The notes: a model not told the origin generated them from the sequence alone. Shown: positions 26,712-37,279, counted from the stretch's first letter. The stretch is DNA of 64,000 bases from Arcobacter nitrofigilis DSM 7299 (GCF_000092245.1 NC_014166.1:620001-684000); one strand, 5' to 3'. Program-made: numbers and translations.

Positions 26712-28412
26712 CATATATCTAGATTTTTGTTTATCTTTTACTTTATTAATTTCAACTACAATCAGACCATCTACGCAGTTTGAAAAATCAGGGTCAACAT
26801 TAAAACCTTGAAAGTTTACTCCACCTTCTTCACATAGTTCAGAGTATTGTTTATATAGTGTTGGAACAGCAATTCCCATATTTGAAAGGGCTGTTTTAAG
26901 TATTTTAAAATCAGTTTTTTTGTCATTTAATTCAAACATAGCTTTTAATGATATTAAATCAATAGAGTACTGATAAGGAATTTTTGATTCTAATAGATTT
27001 TTTTCACTTGAATAATAGTGTGAATAATAAAATACAAGCATATCTTTTGCAATTTTAGGCAAAGAAGCTGAAATAGAAACAGGACCATACATATATTTTA
27101 TTTGTGGATATGTTTTTAAATATGCTCCAATCCCATACCAAAGATAATCTAAAGCTCGACTACCCCAATATTTTGGTTGAACAAAACTACGTCCTAGTTC
27201 AATTGAGTCATTTAAATAAGGAAGAAATTCATCTTTATATTCAAATAAAGTACTTGAATAAAATCCAGAAATTCCTAAATTATTATTTATAAATTCACCA
27301 TTTCCAATTCTATAAGAACCAACTATTTCTAAAGCTTCTCTATCCCATAAGATAATGTGTTCATAATAAATATCATATTTATCAGTATCTCTTTTTTTGT
27401 TTATTCCTTCACCTACACTTCTAAAAGATAACTCCCTAAGCCTTCCAAGCTCTTTTAAGACAATTGAATCATCTGTATAGTTATATAAATAAATTATTTT
27501 ACCATCTGCAGTTTCCCCAATAATTTTTGAACTTTTTAATTCATTCATAATATCTTGTCTTTTTTCAGGGTGAGCAATTGCTTTTTGAGTTACAAAAAAA
27601 GACTTTTTCCCTTTTTTTAAAGCATAAAGATGTTTTTTATAAAGGGTTAAGAGATATCTTTTATTAATACCTTTTGGCATAATATTTTCATTTGGAATAA
27701 TTTCACCAATTTTTATACTTATTTTTTTTGATTTTTTCTTAAACATTTCATGTGATAAAAGCAGAGTTGAAAATGTCTTATTTAATATAGAAATTGTGTA
27801 AAATATTTTAGAATTTTTACCATCAACTAAGATTGGTAAAATTGGTGCATTACAATGTTGGGCAAAACTCAAAAAACCTTTACTCCACATAGGATCTTTT
27901 ATTCCTTTTGGCGTTGCTCGGCTAACTTCTCCTGCTGGGAAGATTATGATTGCTTCATCATTATTTAGTGCATCATAGATAGCTTTTATATCTTTTTTAC
28001 TTTGTCTTCTTTTATAATTATCTATTGGGACAAATAAAGAACTAAGTGCTTCTATTCCTGCTAAAAAATCATTTGCAACAATCTTTACATCTTTTCTAAC
28101 TTTTCCTACAAGTTTTAATAAACATAAAGCATCCAATCCACCTAAGGGATGATTTGCTATGATTACTACTTTTCCAGAACTTGGTATATTTTGTATGTCA
28201 TTACTAGAAACAGTATAGTCAAAATCAAAATTATCTAAAACTGCATCTACAAATTCAAAACCTTTTTTATGTGCATTTGTTTGTAAAAACTCATTGATTG
28301 AGTCTTCATGTACTACTTTTTTCGCAAGTGAAATTAAAGATTTATTTATAAAAGATGACTCTAAATCAAGTTTTGGAAATTTTTTCTTTATCTCTTTTTC
28401 TACATTAACCAT
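26706..28412 (-). CDS. Two-domain acyltransferase, ornithine-lipid synthase OlsF-like
   Basis: The 568-aa protein joins two acyltransferases. Residues ~60-270 are a PlsC-like lysophospholipid acyltransferase of the hemolysin-linked type, with the NHPLGGLD catalytic box and FPAGEVSR. Residues ~310-540 are a GNAT-like N-acyltransferase with ELGRSFVQPKYW, as in OlsB. The same pairing in the bifunctional OlsF of other bacteria makes ornithine lipids by N- then O-acylation, so that product is inferred here. No signal peptide is seen; it would act at the inner membrane face. Another amino acid could be the lipid head. Confidence 0.72.
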   Translation of the reverse strand: MVNVEKEIKKKFPKLDLESSFINKSLISLAKKVVHEDSINEFLQTNAHKKGFEFVDAVLDNFDFDYTVSSNDIQNIPSSGKVVIIANHPLGGLDALCLLKLVGKVRKDVKIVANDFLAGIEALSSLFVPIDNYKRRQSKKDIKAIYDALNNDEAIIIFPAGEVSRATPKGIKDPMWSKGFLSFAQHCNAPILPILVDGKNSKIFYTISILNKTFSTLLLSHEMFKKKSKKISIKIGEIIPNENIMPKGINKRYLLTLYKKHLYALKKGKKSFFVTQKAIAHPEKRQDIMNELKSSKIIGETADGKIIYLYNYTDDSIVLKELGRLRELSFRSVGEGINKKRDTDKYDIYYEHIILWDREALEIVGSYRIGNGEFINNNLGISGFYSSTLFEYKDEFLPYLNDSIELGRSFVQPKYWGSRALDYLWYGIGAYLKTYPQIKYMYGPVSISASLPKIAKDMLVFYYSHYYSSEKNLLESKIPYQYSIDLISLKAMFELNDKKTDFKILKTALSNMGIAVPTLYKQYSELCEEGGVNFQGFNVDPDFSNCVDGLIVVEINKVKDKQKSRYMK

Positions 28413-28533
28413 TTGTGTCCTTTTGTTATTTGATATTTTATATTTAATTGATTACATGATGGTTACTCTTTTTTTTCTTTTTTCCTTTGTTATATTATGG
28501 TAAACTCCACAAAAAAAGTTAAAGGAGAAGTTT

Positions 28534-29241
28534 TTGAACAAATCATTAGTTACAAATTTACTATCTTTATTGGTAGTTGTTTTAGGTTTTGTTTTAAAAC
28601 AAGATATGCTTTTTATGGTAGGGCTTTTTGCCCTAAGTGGAGCTATAACAAATGCCCTTGCAATTCATATGCTTTTTGAAAAAGTTCCTTTTTTATATGG
28701 TTCTGGTGTTGTTGAAAATAGATTTGAAGAGTTCAAAAAAGGAATCCATTCTTTAATAATGGAACAATTCTTTACAAAAGAAAATTTGCAAAAATTTTTT
28801 GAAGAAGAGCTTACTTCGAAAAAATCAAATTTTGACTTATCTCCAATATTAGAAAAAACAGATTTTACACCAGCTTTTGACTCATTAAAACAAGCAGTTT
28901 TAGAGTCACCATTTGGAAATATGTTAGGTATGTTTGGTGGAGAAGCTGCATTAGAGCCATTAAAAGAACCTTTTGTTGGGAAACTAAAAGGTGCCATTGT
29001 TACTATTTCAAAGAATGAATCTTTTCAAAACTCTTTACATGAGAGCTTAGGTTCATCAAATATAAGTGATGATATTTATGAAAAGGTTAGCTTAATAGTA
29101 AATAGTAGACTAGAAGAATTAACTCCTGTGATGGTTAAAGAAATTGTTCAAAAGATGATAAAAGAACACCTTGGCTGGTTAGTTGTTTGGGGTGGAGTTT
29201 TTGGTGGACTTATTGGTTTTTTTTCAACTTTAATAAAGTAG
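28534..29241 (+). CDS. DUF445-family membrane protein
   Basis: The 235-aa protein has two hydrophobic N-terminal helices (residues ~5-50) with the motif GAITNALAIHMLFEKVP, typical of DUF445/YheB-like proteins. A helical middle and a final membrane helix (LGWLVVWGGVFGGLIGFFSTL) follow. The start is TTG with the strong site AAAGGAGAAG immediately upstream. A TATATT at 28491-28496 is a possible -10. Both termini anchor in the membrane. The function of the family is not established. Confidence 0.75.
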   Translation: MNKSLVTNLLSLLVVVLGFVLKQDMLFMVGLFALSGAITNALAIHMLFEKVPFLYGSGVVENRFEEFKKGIHSLIMEQFFTKENLQKFFEEELTSKKSNFDLSPILEKTDFTPAFDSLKQAVLESPFGNMLGMFGGEAALEPLKEPFVGKLKGAIVTISKNESFQNSLHESLGSSNISDDIYEKVSLIVNSRLEELTPVMVKEIVQKMIKEHLGWLVVWGGVFGGLIGFFSTLIK

Positions 29242-29253
29242 TTTTTATGTAAA

Positions 29254-29285
29254 GTGAATAACACTTTTTGATAAGTGTTATTCAC
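29254..29285. terminator. Hairpin between convergent DUF445 and chemoreceptor genes
   Basis: GTGAATAACACTT and AAGTGTTATTCAC form a perfect 13-bp stem with a 6-nt loop, lying between the two converging stops. T-rich sequence follows on the minus strand but is weak on the plus strand. It is probably a bidirectional terminator. Confidence 0.6.
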
Positions 29286-29316
29286 ATAAGCTTACTGCAA
29301 AAATTTAGAATAAATA

Positions 29317-31584
29317 TTAACCTAAATTTTTACCATCAAAATTATTTTTACTTACTCCTATAACAACATTGTCAGATATCTCTTTAGTTTTCTTTGCAAT
29401 ATCATTTGTTTCCTCTGCAATAGCTGCATTTTCTTGTGTAACTTTATCTAGCATATTAACTGCATCTGCAATTTGTTGTATTCCTAAGTTTTGTTCATTT
29501 GCCGCTGCTGCAACATCGTTAATTAATTTGCTAGTTTCTATAATTCTATTTTCTAAAGTAGTAAATCCTTCAATCATATTAGAACTAATATTTTTACCAT
29601 TATTAGCTTTTTCTGTAGCAGTTTCAACTAAACTTTTTATATCTTTTGCAACTTCTGCACTTCTTGAAGCTAAGTTTCTCACTTCTTGTGCAACAACTGC
29701 AAAACCTTTTCCAGCTTCTCCTGCAGTTGCAGCTTCAACAGCTGCATTTAGAGATAAGATATTTGTTTGAAATGCTATTTGATCAATCATAGTTATAGCT
29801 TCACTTATATTTAGAACTGTATTATTTATATCATCCATAGAAGTTGCTGTATCAGTTGCTAATTGTTTACCTGTAGTAGCTGAATCTTTTGTTTCATTTG
29901 ATATAGAATGCATTTCTTGTGCTTTAATATTTGTTTGTTCAATATTACTTGTAATCTCTTCAATTGAAGCTGCTGTCTCTTCTAATGACGCAGCTTGTTT
30001 AGTTGCATTGCTACTAATTGTTCTAACACTATTTGATAGATTATCAGCACTTTCTTTTAACGAAACACCATCTTCTTGACTATCTTGTAGCATTTTTGTA
30101 ATCATTTCATTCATGTGAATGATTTCTTTACCTATTTTACCAGAATCAGCTCCAAGCTTCATAGTAAAATCTCTATTTGAATAACTCTCTAGGGTATGAA
30201 TAATATTATTTATATCTTTACCAACTTGGTGTTCCAATTGTTCTAACATATGATTTAAAATCTCTTTTAATTCATTTAATGAATCAGTAGAAGTTACTTT
30301 TGTTACTCTACTATCAAATTTACCTTCAGTAATGGTATTTGCAATACCTTTAACATCTTCAATTAGAGCCATATCTTGTTGTGTAGCTGTTTTTATATTT
30401 TTTACATTTTCATTAATAGAGTGAGCCATTCTTCCAAATTCGCATGTTGTATTTATATCAATCTCTTCTGTTGCAGATTTTTTTGTATTTAAGAATTCAA
30501 AAAAACTTTCCAAGCCAGATGATATTTTTTTAAGATAAATATTTAATTGTTTAACTGAAAGTAGAATAATTATTGCAATTACAATTAAACTTATTATTGA
30601 AGATATGATAGATACATTTCTAATAAAATTAGCATTTGCAAGGTATTCTTCTTTTGGTGCAGATATAACAAAAGTCCAATTTGTACCCGTATCTTTCAAA
30701 CTAAATGGTTGAGAATAATAAATTGATGATTGACCAGTAATCAATGAATCTTTAAAGAAAAAATAAGATTCTCCTTTTTTACTTTTTTCAAGCATATTTG
30801 CATAATCTTTATCATTTTTTACAATATCAAGCATTTTCTTATTTTGAAATTCTTTTTTTGGATGCCCTACTATTATGCCATTATTGTCAACAATAATCCC
30901 ATATCCATTTTTATATAATTTAATACGAGAAGCTAAGTTAGCTAAACCCTTTAAGAGAAAATCAATTCCAGCAGAACCAATAAATTCACCATCTTTATAC
31001 ATAGGAACAGAAACTGTTACAACTAATTGGTCAACACCATTAATTTTCCAAAAGTAAGGTTTTGTTATAAAAGTTTTACCAGCTTCTTTAGCTCCTTTAA
31101 TCCATCCTATTTTTTCATCATAAGGGGTACCTGGAGCAACTGATATTCCATTTTTAGATTTTGCAACAAAGGGATGAAAAATTCCAAGTTTATTATATGC
31201 ACTTCCCTCTTGTGGATTTTCTACTTTTGCTGTTAATTTTTCACCATATTTAGGACTATACCAAATACTATTAATAGTGTCATTTTCATTTAAAATAGAC
31301 TTTTCTAAAGAAATCATTTCCTCTGGATTTATTTGTGCATTGTTAACTGCTGCTGCTTGTATTCTAGCGGCAAATACTTGTGCAACAGAAATTGCGTTAT
31401 CGAGTTCCCCTTTAATTTCAATTGCATTTTTTGAAGCAAATGTTTTTCTAAATGTTTCTGCATCTTCTTGCGCAGCCTTGTAAGAATAATTTACAATGAC
31501 TATTGAAGAAAGAGATACAACAACAAAAACAGTTCCAAGTATTTTCAGTAGAAGTTTTTTCCCAAAACTAGATTTTTTTTCCAT
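29317..31584 (-). CDS. Methyl-accepting chemotaxis protein with dCache domain
   Basis: The 755-aa transmembrane receptor would feed the CheA/CheW pathway. An N-terminal helix (residues ~12-30) is followed by a double Cache periplasmic sensor (residues ~35-320) with VSVPMYKDGEFIGSAGIDF and a second lobe starting YGIIVDNNGIIVGHP. A second membrane helix lies near residue 330. The signalling domain carries the conserved hairpin QTNILSLNAAVEAATAGEAG and VVAQEVRNLASRS. Cache receptors often bind amino or organic acids, but the ligand is unknown. AAAAGGAATTTCTT precedes the ATG. No CheW-binding pentapeptide tail is seen. Confidence 0.9.
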   Translation of the reverse strand: MEKKSSFGKKLLLKILGTVFVVVSLSSIVIVNYSYKAAQEDAETFRKTFASKNAIEIKGELDNAISVAQVFAARIQAAAVNNAQINPEEMISLEKSILNENDTINSIWYSPKYGEKLTAKVENPQEGSAYNKLGIFHPFVAKSKNGISVAPGTPYDEKIGWIKGAKEAGKTFITKPYFWKINGVDQLVVTVSVPMYKDGEFIGSAGIDFLLKGLANLASRIKLYKNGYGIIVDNNGIIVGHPKKEFQNKKMLDIVKNDKDYANMLEKSKKGESYFFFKDSLITGQSSIYYSQPFSLKDTGTNWTFVISAPKEEYLANANFIRNVSIISSIISLIVIAIIILLSVKQLNIYLKKISSGLESFFEFLNTKKSATEEIDINTTCEFGRMAHSINENVKNIKTATQQDMALIEDVKGIANTITEGKFDSRVTKVTSTDSLNELKEILNHMLEQLEHQVGKDINNIIHTLESYSNRDFTMKLGADSGKIGKEIIHMNEMITKMLQDSQEDGVSLKESADNLSNSVRTISSNATKQAASLEETAASIEEITSNIEQTNIKAQEMHSISNETKDSATTGKQLATDTATSMDDINNTVLNISEAITMIDQIAFQTNILSLNAAVEAATAGEAGKGFAVVAQEVRNLASRSAEVAKDIKSLVETATEKANNGKNISSNMIEGFTTLENRIIETSKLINDVAAAANEQNLGIQQIADAVNMLDKVTQENAAIAEETNDIAKKTKEISDNVVIGVSKNNFDGKNLG

Positions 31585-31793
31585 AAGAAATTCCTTTTAA
31601 TTAGTTAGCATAATAAATACAAAAAACTTGAATACAAATATCATTATAGTTAAAGTTTTAAAAAATAATTATAAAAAGAAATTTTTTTCTTTTATTTTTC
31701 CAATTTTCTAAATCTCAAATTAATGCTTATTTAAATACAATACTTTTTTAAAAATGATATAAACTATCATGTAGTAGTACCTTAGGAGATAAA

Positions 31794-32090
31794 TTGGAAA
31801 ATATTGAATTAGTAGTTATATTAGATGTAGAAAATTTAAAAGATAAAGAAAAGTTTGAAAAGCACTTAAAAAAAGAAGGATTTAATATTGTTCCAGAAGA
31901 AGAATTTGTTTATACTGGCATTTCAAGTACAACAACCTTTTCTACAAAAGCATATATTTTAGAAGTATTTAAAAAAGGTTTACAAAAAACTGAATTTGAT
32001 TCTTGTAATATGGTTTTTTTACTTAATGAAACTCCTTATCCTCCATACATTTATGATAAAACAACAAATGATTTTGAAGAGGTTAAATAG
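31794..32090 (+). CDS. Small conserved-looking protein translated with mfd
   Basis: The 98-aa protein starts with TTG at 31794 behind a strong TTAGGAG site and ends 2 nt before mfd. The pattern of strands and helices (ELVVILDV, helix, NIVPEEEFVYTG, helix, NMVFLLNE) suggests a ferredoxin-like alpha/beta fold. There are no catalytic motifs, signal peptide or membrane segment. I do not recognise the family. Tight coupling suggests it is made with Mfd, though it may only share the transcript. Confidence 0.6.
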   Translation: MENIELVVILDVENLKDKEKFEKHLKKEGFNIVPEEEFVYTGISSTTTFSTKAYILEVFKKGLQKTEFDSCNMVFLLNETPYPPYIYDKTTNDFEEVK

Positions 32091-32092
32091 TA

Positions 32093-35062
32093 TTGAATAG
32101 CCTATTTGAATTTTTTAAAGAGAAAAATGATTGTAAACTTCTAATAGTAAGTGATGATAAAGAGGCACAAGAAGCCTTTGATGTATTATCTTATAATCAA
32201 AAAAAACCCTTTGTATTAGCTGATTTTAGAGCAAATTTTGGAGATGATTTACTCTCTTTTTCAGAAGAGTTACAAAATATAACTAAAACTTTAAATGAGT
32301 TTTATTCTTATAAAAAAGAGAATAAAGTTCTAGTTGTACCTTTACGAACAGCTTCATATAAAATGCCTGTAGAGAAGTGCTTTGACTCTTTTAAAATAGA
32401 GTTTGCTTCAACTATTGATTTGGATAAATTAAAAGATAAACTTTATAATTGGGGATACTATTTTGTAGATATTGTGACAAGTGAGGGAGAAGTATCTCTT
32501 CGAGGGGATATACTTGATATTTGTCCTTTGGGAGCTAGCAAAGGTTTTAGAGTAAGTCTGTTTGATGATGAGGTTGAAAGTATTAGAGAGTTTGATATTG
32601 AAGATCAAAAATCAGCAAAAGAAGAGATAGACTCTTTTAGTATTACTCCTGCTTTTTTGGCTTTAAATGAAGATGAGATAGATAGAATAAATGAAGAGTT
32701 AGAGAGTGTTGAAAGTGATGCTTTTATAAAAGATATACACTCTTTAGGATTTTGGTATTTGGATGATTTGGGAGAGTATTTACCTTCTAAGTTTAATTCA
32801 TATATTACTTATAATGCCCTTGATGAACTTGATGAAGCATATATCTTTGAATCAAAAAGAATAGATAAAGAGAAGTTTTTAACTCTTCCAAAGATTCCAA
32901 AAGCAAAAAAATACCAAATAATAAATCCAGCAAATGTAAAAGAGTTTTTAACTTTTCATGATGGCAAAAAACATACTATCATTTCAACAACTGAAGCCAA
33001 GGTAAAAAGTTTTGATTTAGACTTAGCTGACAAAAAAATAAAATATATTTTTGAACCATATATTATAAATCTTGTAAGTGACGATGAGGTAATTATTTCT
33101 TTAAATAAAGAGATAAAGAAAAAAAGAAAAAAGAAAATTAAACTAGTTCTCGATGAACTTCTTGTAAATGATTTTGTTGTGCACGAACAACATGGTATTG
33201 GACAATACAAAGGAATAGAACCTGTTGTTGTAATGGGAGCAAAAAGAGACTTTGTAATAGTTGCATATGCAAATGAAGATAAACTTTTAATACCAGTTGA
33301 AAATATTGATCTCATAGATAGATATGTGGCAGATGGTAGTTCTTATGCTGTTGTTGACACTTTAGGTAAAGGAAGTTTTGCCAAACTAAAAGATAAAGTA
33401 AAAGATAGACTTTTTGCCATTGCAAATGATATTATAAAATTAGCAGCTGCACGTGAACTTGTAAATGGTATAAAAATAAATTGTGATAAAAAAATATTAA
33501 AAGATTTTAGCACTAGTGCCGGTTTTGATTATACTAAAGATCAAAAAAGAAGTATAAATGAGCTATTTGATGATTTAAGTAGTGGAAAAGTGATGGATAG
33601 ATTGCTTTCTGGTGATGTTGGTTTTGGCAAAACTGAAGTTGCGATGAATGCACTTTTGGCTGTTATTTTAGATGGACATCAAGCTCTTTTTGTATGTCCT
33701 ACTACTTTGTTGGCTTCTCAACATTTTCATAGTATGAAAAAAAGGTTTGATGAGTATGGCATAAGAATGGCTCAACTTGATGGAAAAACAACTGCAAAAG
33801 AAAAAACCTATGTGAAAAAAGCACTAGAAAGTGGAGATATAGATTTAGTAGTTGGAACTCACTCTTTACTTGATATTAAAACAAAAGATTTAGCCTTGGT
33901 TATAATTGACGAAGAGCATAAATTTGGTGTAAAACAAAAAGAAAAATTAAAAGAACTAAGAGAAGATGTTCATATTTTCTCAATGAGTGCAACTCCAATT
34001 CCAAGAACTCTAAATTTAGCCCTATCGAAACTAAAAGGTATGAGTTCTCTTTTGACTCCTCCAACTGAGAGATTAGGAGTAAGAACTTATGTTAAAGAGT
34101 TTGAAGAAAAACTAATCAAAGAGATAGTTTTAAGGGAAAAAAGAAGAGGTGGACAACTTTTTTATGTGCATAATAATATCGCTTCTATGGAAGCAAAAAA
34201 AGCAGATATTCAAGAGATTTTACCAAATATAAAAATTGAGATGATTCACTCTAAAATTACTCAAGTAAAAGCAGAAAAATTAATCGAAGATTTCAATGAT
34301 GGGAAATTTGATATATTACTTGCTACTTCAATAGTAGAATCAGGACTTCATCTACCAAATGCAAACTCAATGATAATTGATGGTGCAGATAGATTTGGAA
34401 TAGCAGATTTACATCAACTTCGAGGACGAGTAGGGCGAGGTCATAAAGAAGGTTTTTGTTATTTTATAGTTGAAGATAAGAAAAAAATTACAAGTGATGC
34501 TATCAAAAGATTACTTGCATTAGAGTCGAATTCTTACCTAGGAAGTGGAACAGCCTTAGCCCACCAAGACTTAGAAATAAGAGGTGGTGGAAATATTATA
34601 GGTGAAGCTCAAAGTGGACATATCAAACAAATAGGATATGGTTTATATCTAAAAATGTTAGAAGATACACTTGCTATTTTAAGTGGTGAATCAAAAGAAG
34701 AGAGTCAAGTAGTAGATATAAAACTTGCTATTTCCGCTTTTATTTCAAATGATTATATTGTTGAAGATAGAGTAAGGTTAGAACTTTATAGACGGCTTGG
34801 AAAAGCAAAATCAAAAGAAGCTATTTATGAAATTGAAGAAGAGATGGAAGATAGATTTGGTAAGCCAGATATTCCAACAAAACAGTTCTTAGAACTTATT
34901 ATGATAAAAGTTTTAGCTTTACAAAAAGAGATAAAAACAGTATCAAGTTATGAGATGAATGTAACTTTTACAAAAAATGATGATATAAAAGAGACAATAA
35001 AATCACCAAGTAAAGATGATGATGATATTATTGCTACAACATTAAAGTACTTACGAAAATAA
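32093..35062 (+). CDS. mfd: Transcription-repair coupling factor
   Basis: Mfd removes RNA polymerase stalled at lesions and recruits UvrA. The 989-aa protein is shorter than the E. coli form (1148 aa). Order: a UvrB-like N-terminal region, a CarD-like polymerase-binding domain with VVHEQHGIGQYKGIEPV near residue 365, the helicase motor with GDVGFGKTEVA near residue 505, DEEHKFGV and SMSATPIPRTL, the translocation region RGRVGRG, and a reduced C-terminal TRCF domain. The start is TTG at 32093, directly after the small upstream gene. In Campylobacter mfd also lies near this gene cluster. Confidence 0.94.
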   Translation: MNSLFEFFKEKNDCKLLIVSDDKEAQEAFDVLSYNQKKPFVLADFRANFGDDLLSFSEELQNITKTLNEFYSYKKENKVLVVPLRTASYKMPVEKCFDSFKIEFASTIDLDKLKDKLYNWGYYFVDIVTSEGEVSLRGDILDICPLGASKGFRVSLFDDEVESIREFDIEDQKSAKEEIDSFSITPAFLALNEDEIDRINEELESVESDAFIKDIHSLGFWYLDDLGEYLPSKFNSYITYNALDELDEAYIFESKRIDKEKFLTLPKIPKAKKYQIINPANVKEFLTFHDGKKHTIISTTEAKVKSFDLDLADKKIKYIFEPYIINLVSDDEVIISLNKEIKKKRKKKIKLVLDELLVNDFVVHEQHGIGQYKGIEPVVVMGAKRDFVIVAYANEDKLLIPVENIDLIDRYVADGSSYAVVDTLGKGSFAKLKDKVKDRLFAIANDIIKLAAARELVNGIKINCDKKILKDFSTSAGFDYTKDQKRSINELFDDLSSGKVMDRLLSGDVGFGKTEVAMNALLAVILDGHQALFVCPTTLLASQHFHSMKKRFDEYGIRMAQLDGKTTAKEKTYVKKALESGDIDLVVGTHSLLDIKTKDLALVIIDEEHKFGVKQKEKLKELREDVHIFSMSATPIPRTLNLALSKLKGMSSLLTPPTERLGVRTYVKEFEEKLIKEIVLREKRRGGQLFYVHNNIASMEAKKADIQEILPNIKIEMIHSKITQVKAEKLIEDFNDGKFDILLATSIVESGLHLPNANSMIIDGADRFGIADLHQLRGRVGRGHKEGFCYFIVEDKKKITSDAIKRLLALESNSYLGSGTALAHQDLEIRGGGNIIGEAQSGHIKQIGYGLYLKMLEDTLAILSGESKEESQVVDIKLAISAFISNDYIVEDRVRLELYRRLGKAKSKEAIYEIEEEMEDRFGKPDIPTKQFLELIMIKVLALQKEIKTVSSYEMNVTFTKNDDIKETIKSPSKDDDDIIATTLKYLRK

Positions 35063-35164
35063 ATCTACAATTTTATAATCATTCTAATAGTTATATTTTA
35101 CAATAATGAACAGTTTCGAATATTTTATGATAAAGGAAATGGAATAAATGAAAATCTTAGTTTT

Positions 35165-37279
35165 TTAATTACTTACACATACTCTGTTTTTACCACTCTC
35201 TTTTGCTTTATAGAGTGCTTCATCTGCTAATTTATAAACAGTATCAATACTTTCTAGTTCTTTTCCTTTTTTAACAACTAATCCAAGTGAAGTAGTTAAA
35301 TAAGGGCTTGCTTCATTTGCTTTGTGTTCGATTTTTAATGCTTCAATTTCTTTTCTAATTGACTCTGCATACATTAAAGAATCTTCTTCATTTTTGTAAG
35401 AGAAAAGAATTCCAAACTCTTCTCCTCCTAATCTAAATGCAAAATCACTAGCTCTTGCAGTATGTTTAATTAATATTTGTGAAACTTTTATAAGGGTCTC
35501 ATCTCCTTTATGGTGTCCATAATTATCATTATATAATTTAAAGAAATCAATATCTAACATTATAAAAGCTAGATAATAGTTATTTCGTTTTGCTCTATTT
35601 ATCTCTTCTTCTATTTTTGTATTAAAGTATCTTCTATTATAAGTTTGGGTTAATTCATCAGTTATTGAAAGATATTCAACTCTTTTTTTATCAGTTATAT
35701 CTTGTCTAATTGCGGTATAACCTTTTATTTTACCTTTATTAAAGATTGGATAAATGGTTGCTTTTACCCAATATGTTTCTCCTTCTTTATTTCTATTTTT
35801 TAATTCACCCTCCCAACTTTTACCATTTAGGAGAGCTCTCCACATCTGTTTATAAGTCTCTTTTGGCATATCAGGGTGGCGAACTATATTATGTGATTTA
35901 CCTATTAATTCTTTTTCTGTATATCCTGATATTTTACAAAATGAATCATTTGCGCTTTGTATTTTACCTTTGGCATCTGTAGTTGATATGATTACATTTT
36001 TATTAATAATTTCTAAAAGATCTCGAACTGTTTTTTCTGCTTTGTTTCTAAGTTTCAATGTTTTGTTTAGTTTTTTTGCAATGGTTCTAAACTCTATAAA
36101 AGTAAACTTATTTAAATTTATTTTTTTCAAATCTGAAGAAGCCGAATTAAAAAGTGAAATTAAATTTATTATATTTGATTCGATAAAAGAGGTTATTTTT
36201 TTAGATACAAAATAAATAAGAATAAATAAAAAAACAAATATTAGAAGAATAATACTCGATTTTACAATAATCACATTTTTTAATTGATTTTGTTTTTTTA
36301 ATAATTCATTATCAAGTTCATCCATATATGAACCTGTACCAATAATCCATTTCCATTTTGGATACTCTTTTACAAAAGCTAGCTTTTTATATTTTTTAGT
36401 AGAGTTCAATTTATTAAATTTATAAAAGAAAAATCCACCATCAGGATTTTTTATTGCCTCTAGTTGCTTTTGAAACAGTGATTCATCAGGATATTTCAAG
36501 GGTGGAATTGCTCTTTTACCATCATGAATCAAGGCCTTTTTATCTAAAGAGTTAATAAAAAAATATCCTTCTCTTCCATATCTAATTGAGGCAATATAAT
36601 CTACTACTTCAATTTTAGTCTCCCTAGTAAGATTATCAATATAAAATCCCATCCCTATATGCCAATTATATGGTTCAAATAGTTTGATAAAAGATAATTT
36701 ATCATAAGCTTTATTACTTTTAGTATTTGGTTTTATAAAGTAGTTGTCTATGAACCCCTCTTTTTTATTTAGTGCTATATTACTCTGCTTTTGAATAAAA
36801 TAAGTACCTTTTTCATCTTTCAGATTCCAAATGTTTTTGTTACTATTTAAATAGGAATTTGTATTAAAAAGTATTGCTCTACCTTCATTTGAGTTAATAA
36901 AAAAGTATGTGTCTTTTTCATAGGTAATATTTTGCAATGTAGTAATTATTAAGTATTGAATCTCTTTTTCTGTTTTTATATTTTTGTTTTTATTATATAT
37001 TTTGTAAGCAATTGAATAAGCATCATTTACTCTATTTCGTAATTTTTCTTTTGCCTTTATAATAATATTATTTTCATTATAAGATATATAGTTATATATC
37101 TTATTTACTTCACGTTTAAGGTCAGCTTTTCTTTGTTTTGTGAAATCTTTTTTTATTTGATCTGCTTCATCTAAAAAATTATTATATTCAAAAAGTGTGT
37201 TAATTATAAATGCTAAAAATGTTGATATAATTGCTGTAAAAAAGATAGCTTTTAATATTAAATTAGATAATTTCATCAC
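35165..37279 (-). CDS. Cache-PAS-GGDEF diguanylate cyclase
   Basis: The 704-aa membrane protein would make cyclic di-GMP. An N-terminal helix leads to a double Cache_2-type periplasmic domain, each lobe with a Y-F-F-I-N-S signature (DTYFFINS and REGYFFINS). A second helix lies near residue 340. A PAS domain of the Aer type follows (SHNIVRHPDMPKETYKQMW), then GGDEF. The active site reads GGEEF near residue 615, a functional variant. The inhibitory I-site RASD lies 5 residues upstream, so product inhibition is likely. No EAL domain is present. Neither Cache ligand can be inferred. Confidence 0.9.
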   Translation of the reverse strand: MMKLSNLILKAIFFTAIISTFLAFIINTLFEYNNFLDEADQIKKDFTKQRKADLKREVNKIYNYISYNENNIIIKAKEKLRNRVNDAYSIAYKIYNKNKNIKTEKEIQYLIITTLQNITYEKDTYFFINSNEGRAILFNTNSYLNSNKNIWNLKDEKGTYFIQKQSNIALNKKEGFIDNYFIKPNTKSNKAYDKLSFIKLFEPYNWHIGMGFYIDNLTRETKIEVVDYIASIRYGREGYFFINSLDKKALIHDGKRAIPPLKYPDESLFQKQLEAIKNPDGGFFFYKFNKLNSTKKYKKLAFVKEYPKWKWIIGTGSYMDELDNELLKKQNQLKNVIIVKSSIILLIFVFLFILIYFVSKKITSFIESNIINLISLFNSASSDLKKINLNKFTFIEFRTIAKKLNKTLKLRNKAEKTVRDLLEIINKNVIISTTDAKGKIQSANDSFCKISGYTEKELIGKSHNIVRHPDMPKETYKQMWRALLNGKSWEGELKNRNKEGETYWVKATIYPIFNKGKIKGYTAIRQDITDKKRVEYLSITDELTQTYNRRYFNTKIEEEINRAKRNNYYLAFIMLDIDFFKLYNDNYGHHKGDETLIKVSQILIKHTARASDFAFRLGGEEFGILFSYKNEEDSLMYAESIRKEIEALKIEHKANEASPYLTTSLGLVVKKGKELESIDTVYKLADEALYKAKESGKNRVCVSN

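Noticed and set aside
35149-35169. ATG AAA ATC TTA-type mini-ORF of six codons after mfd with a ribosome-like GGAAATGGAATAA
   Set aside because: It stops after six codons; it may be a gene-start remnant, but nothing else supports it.
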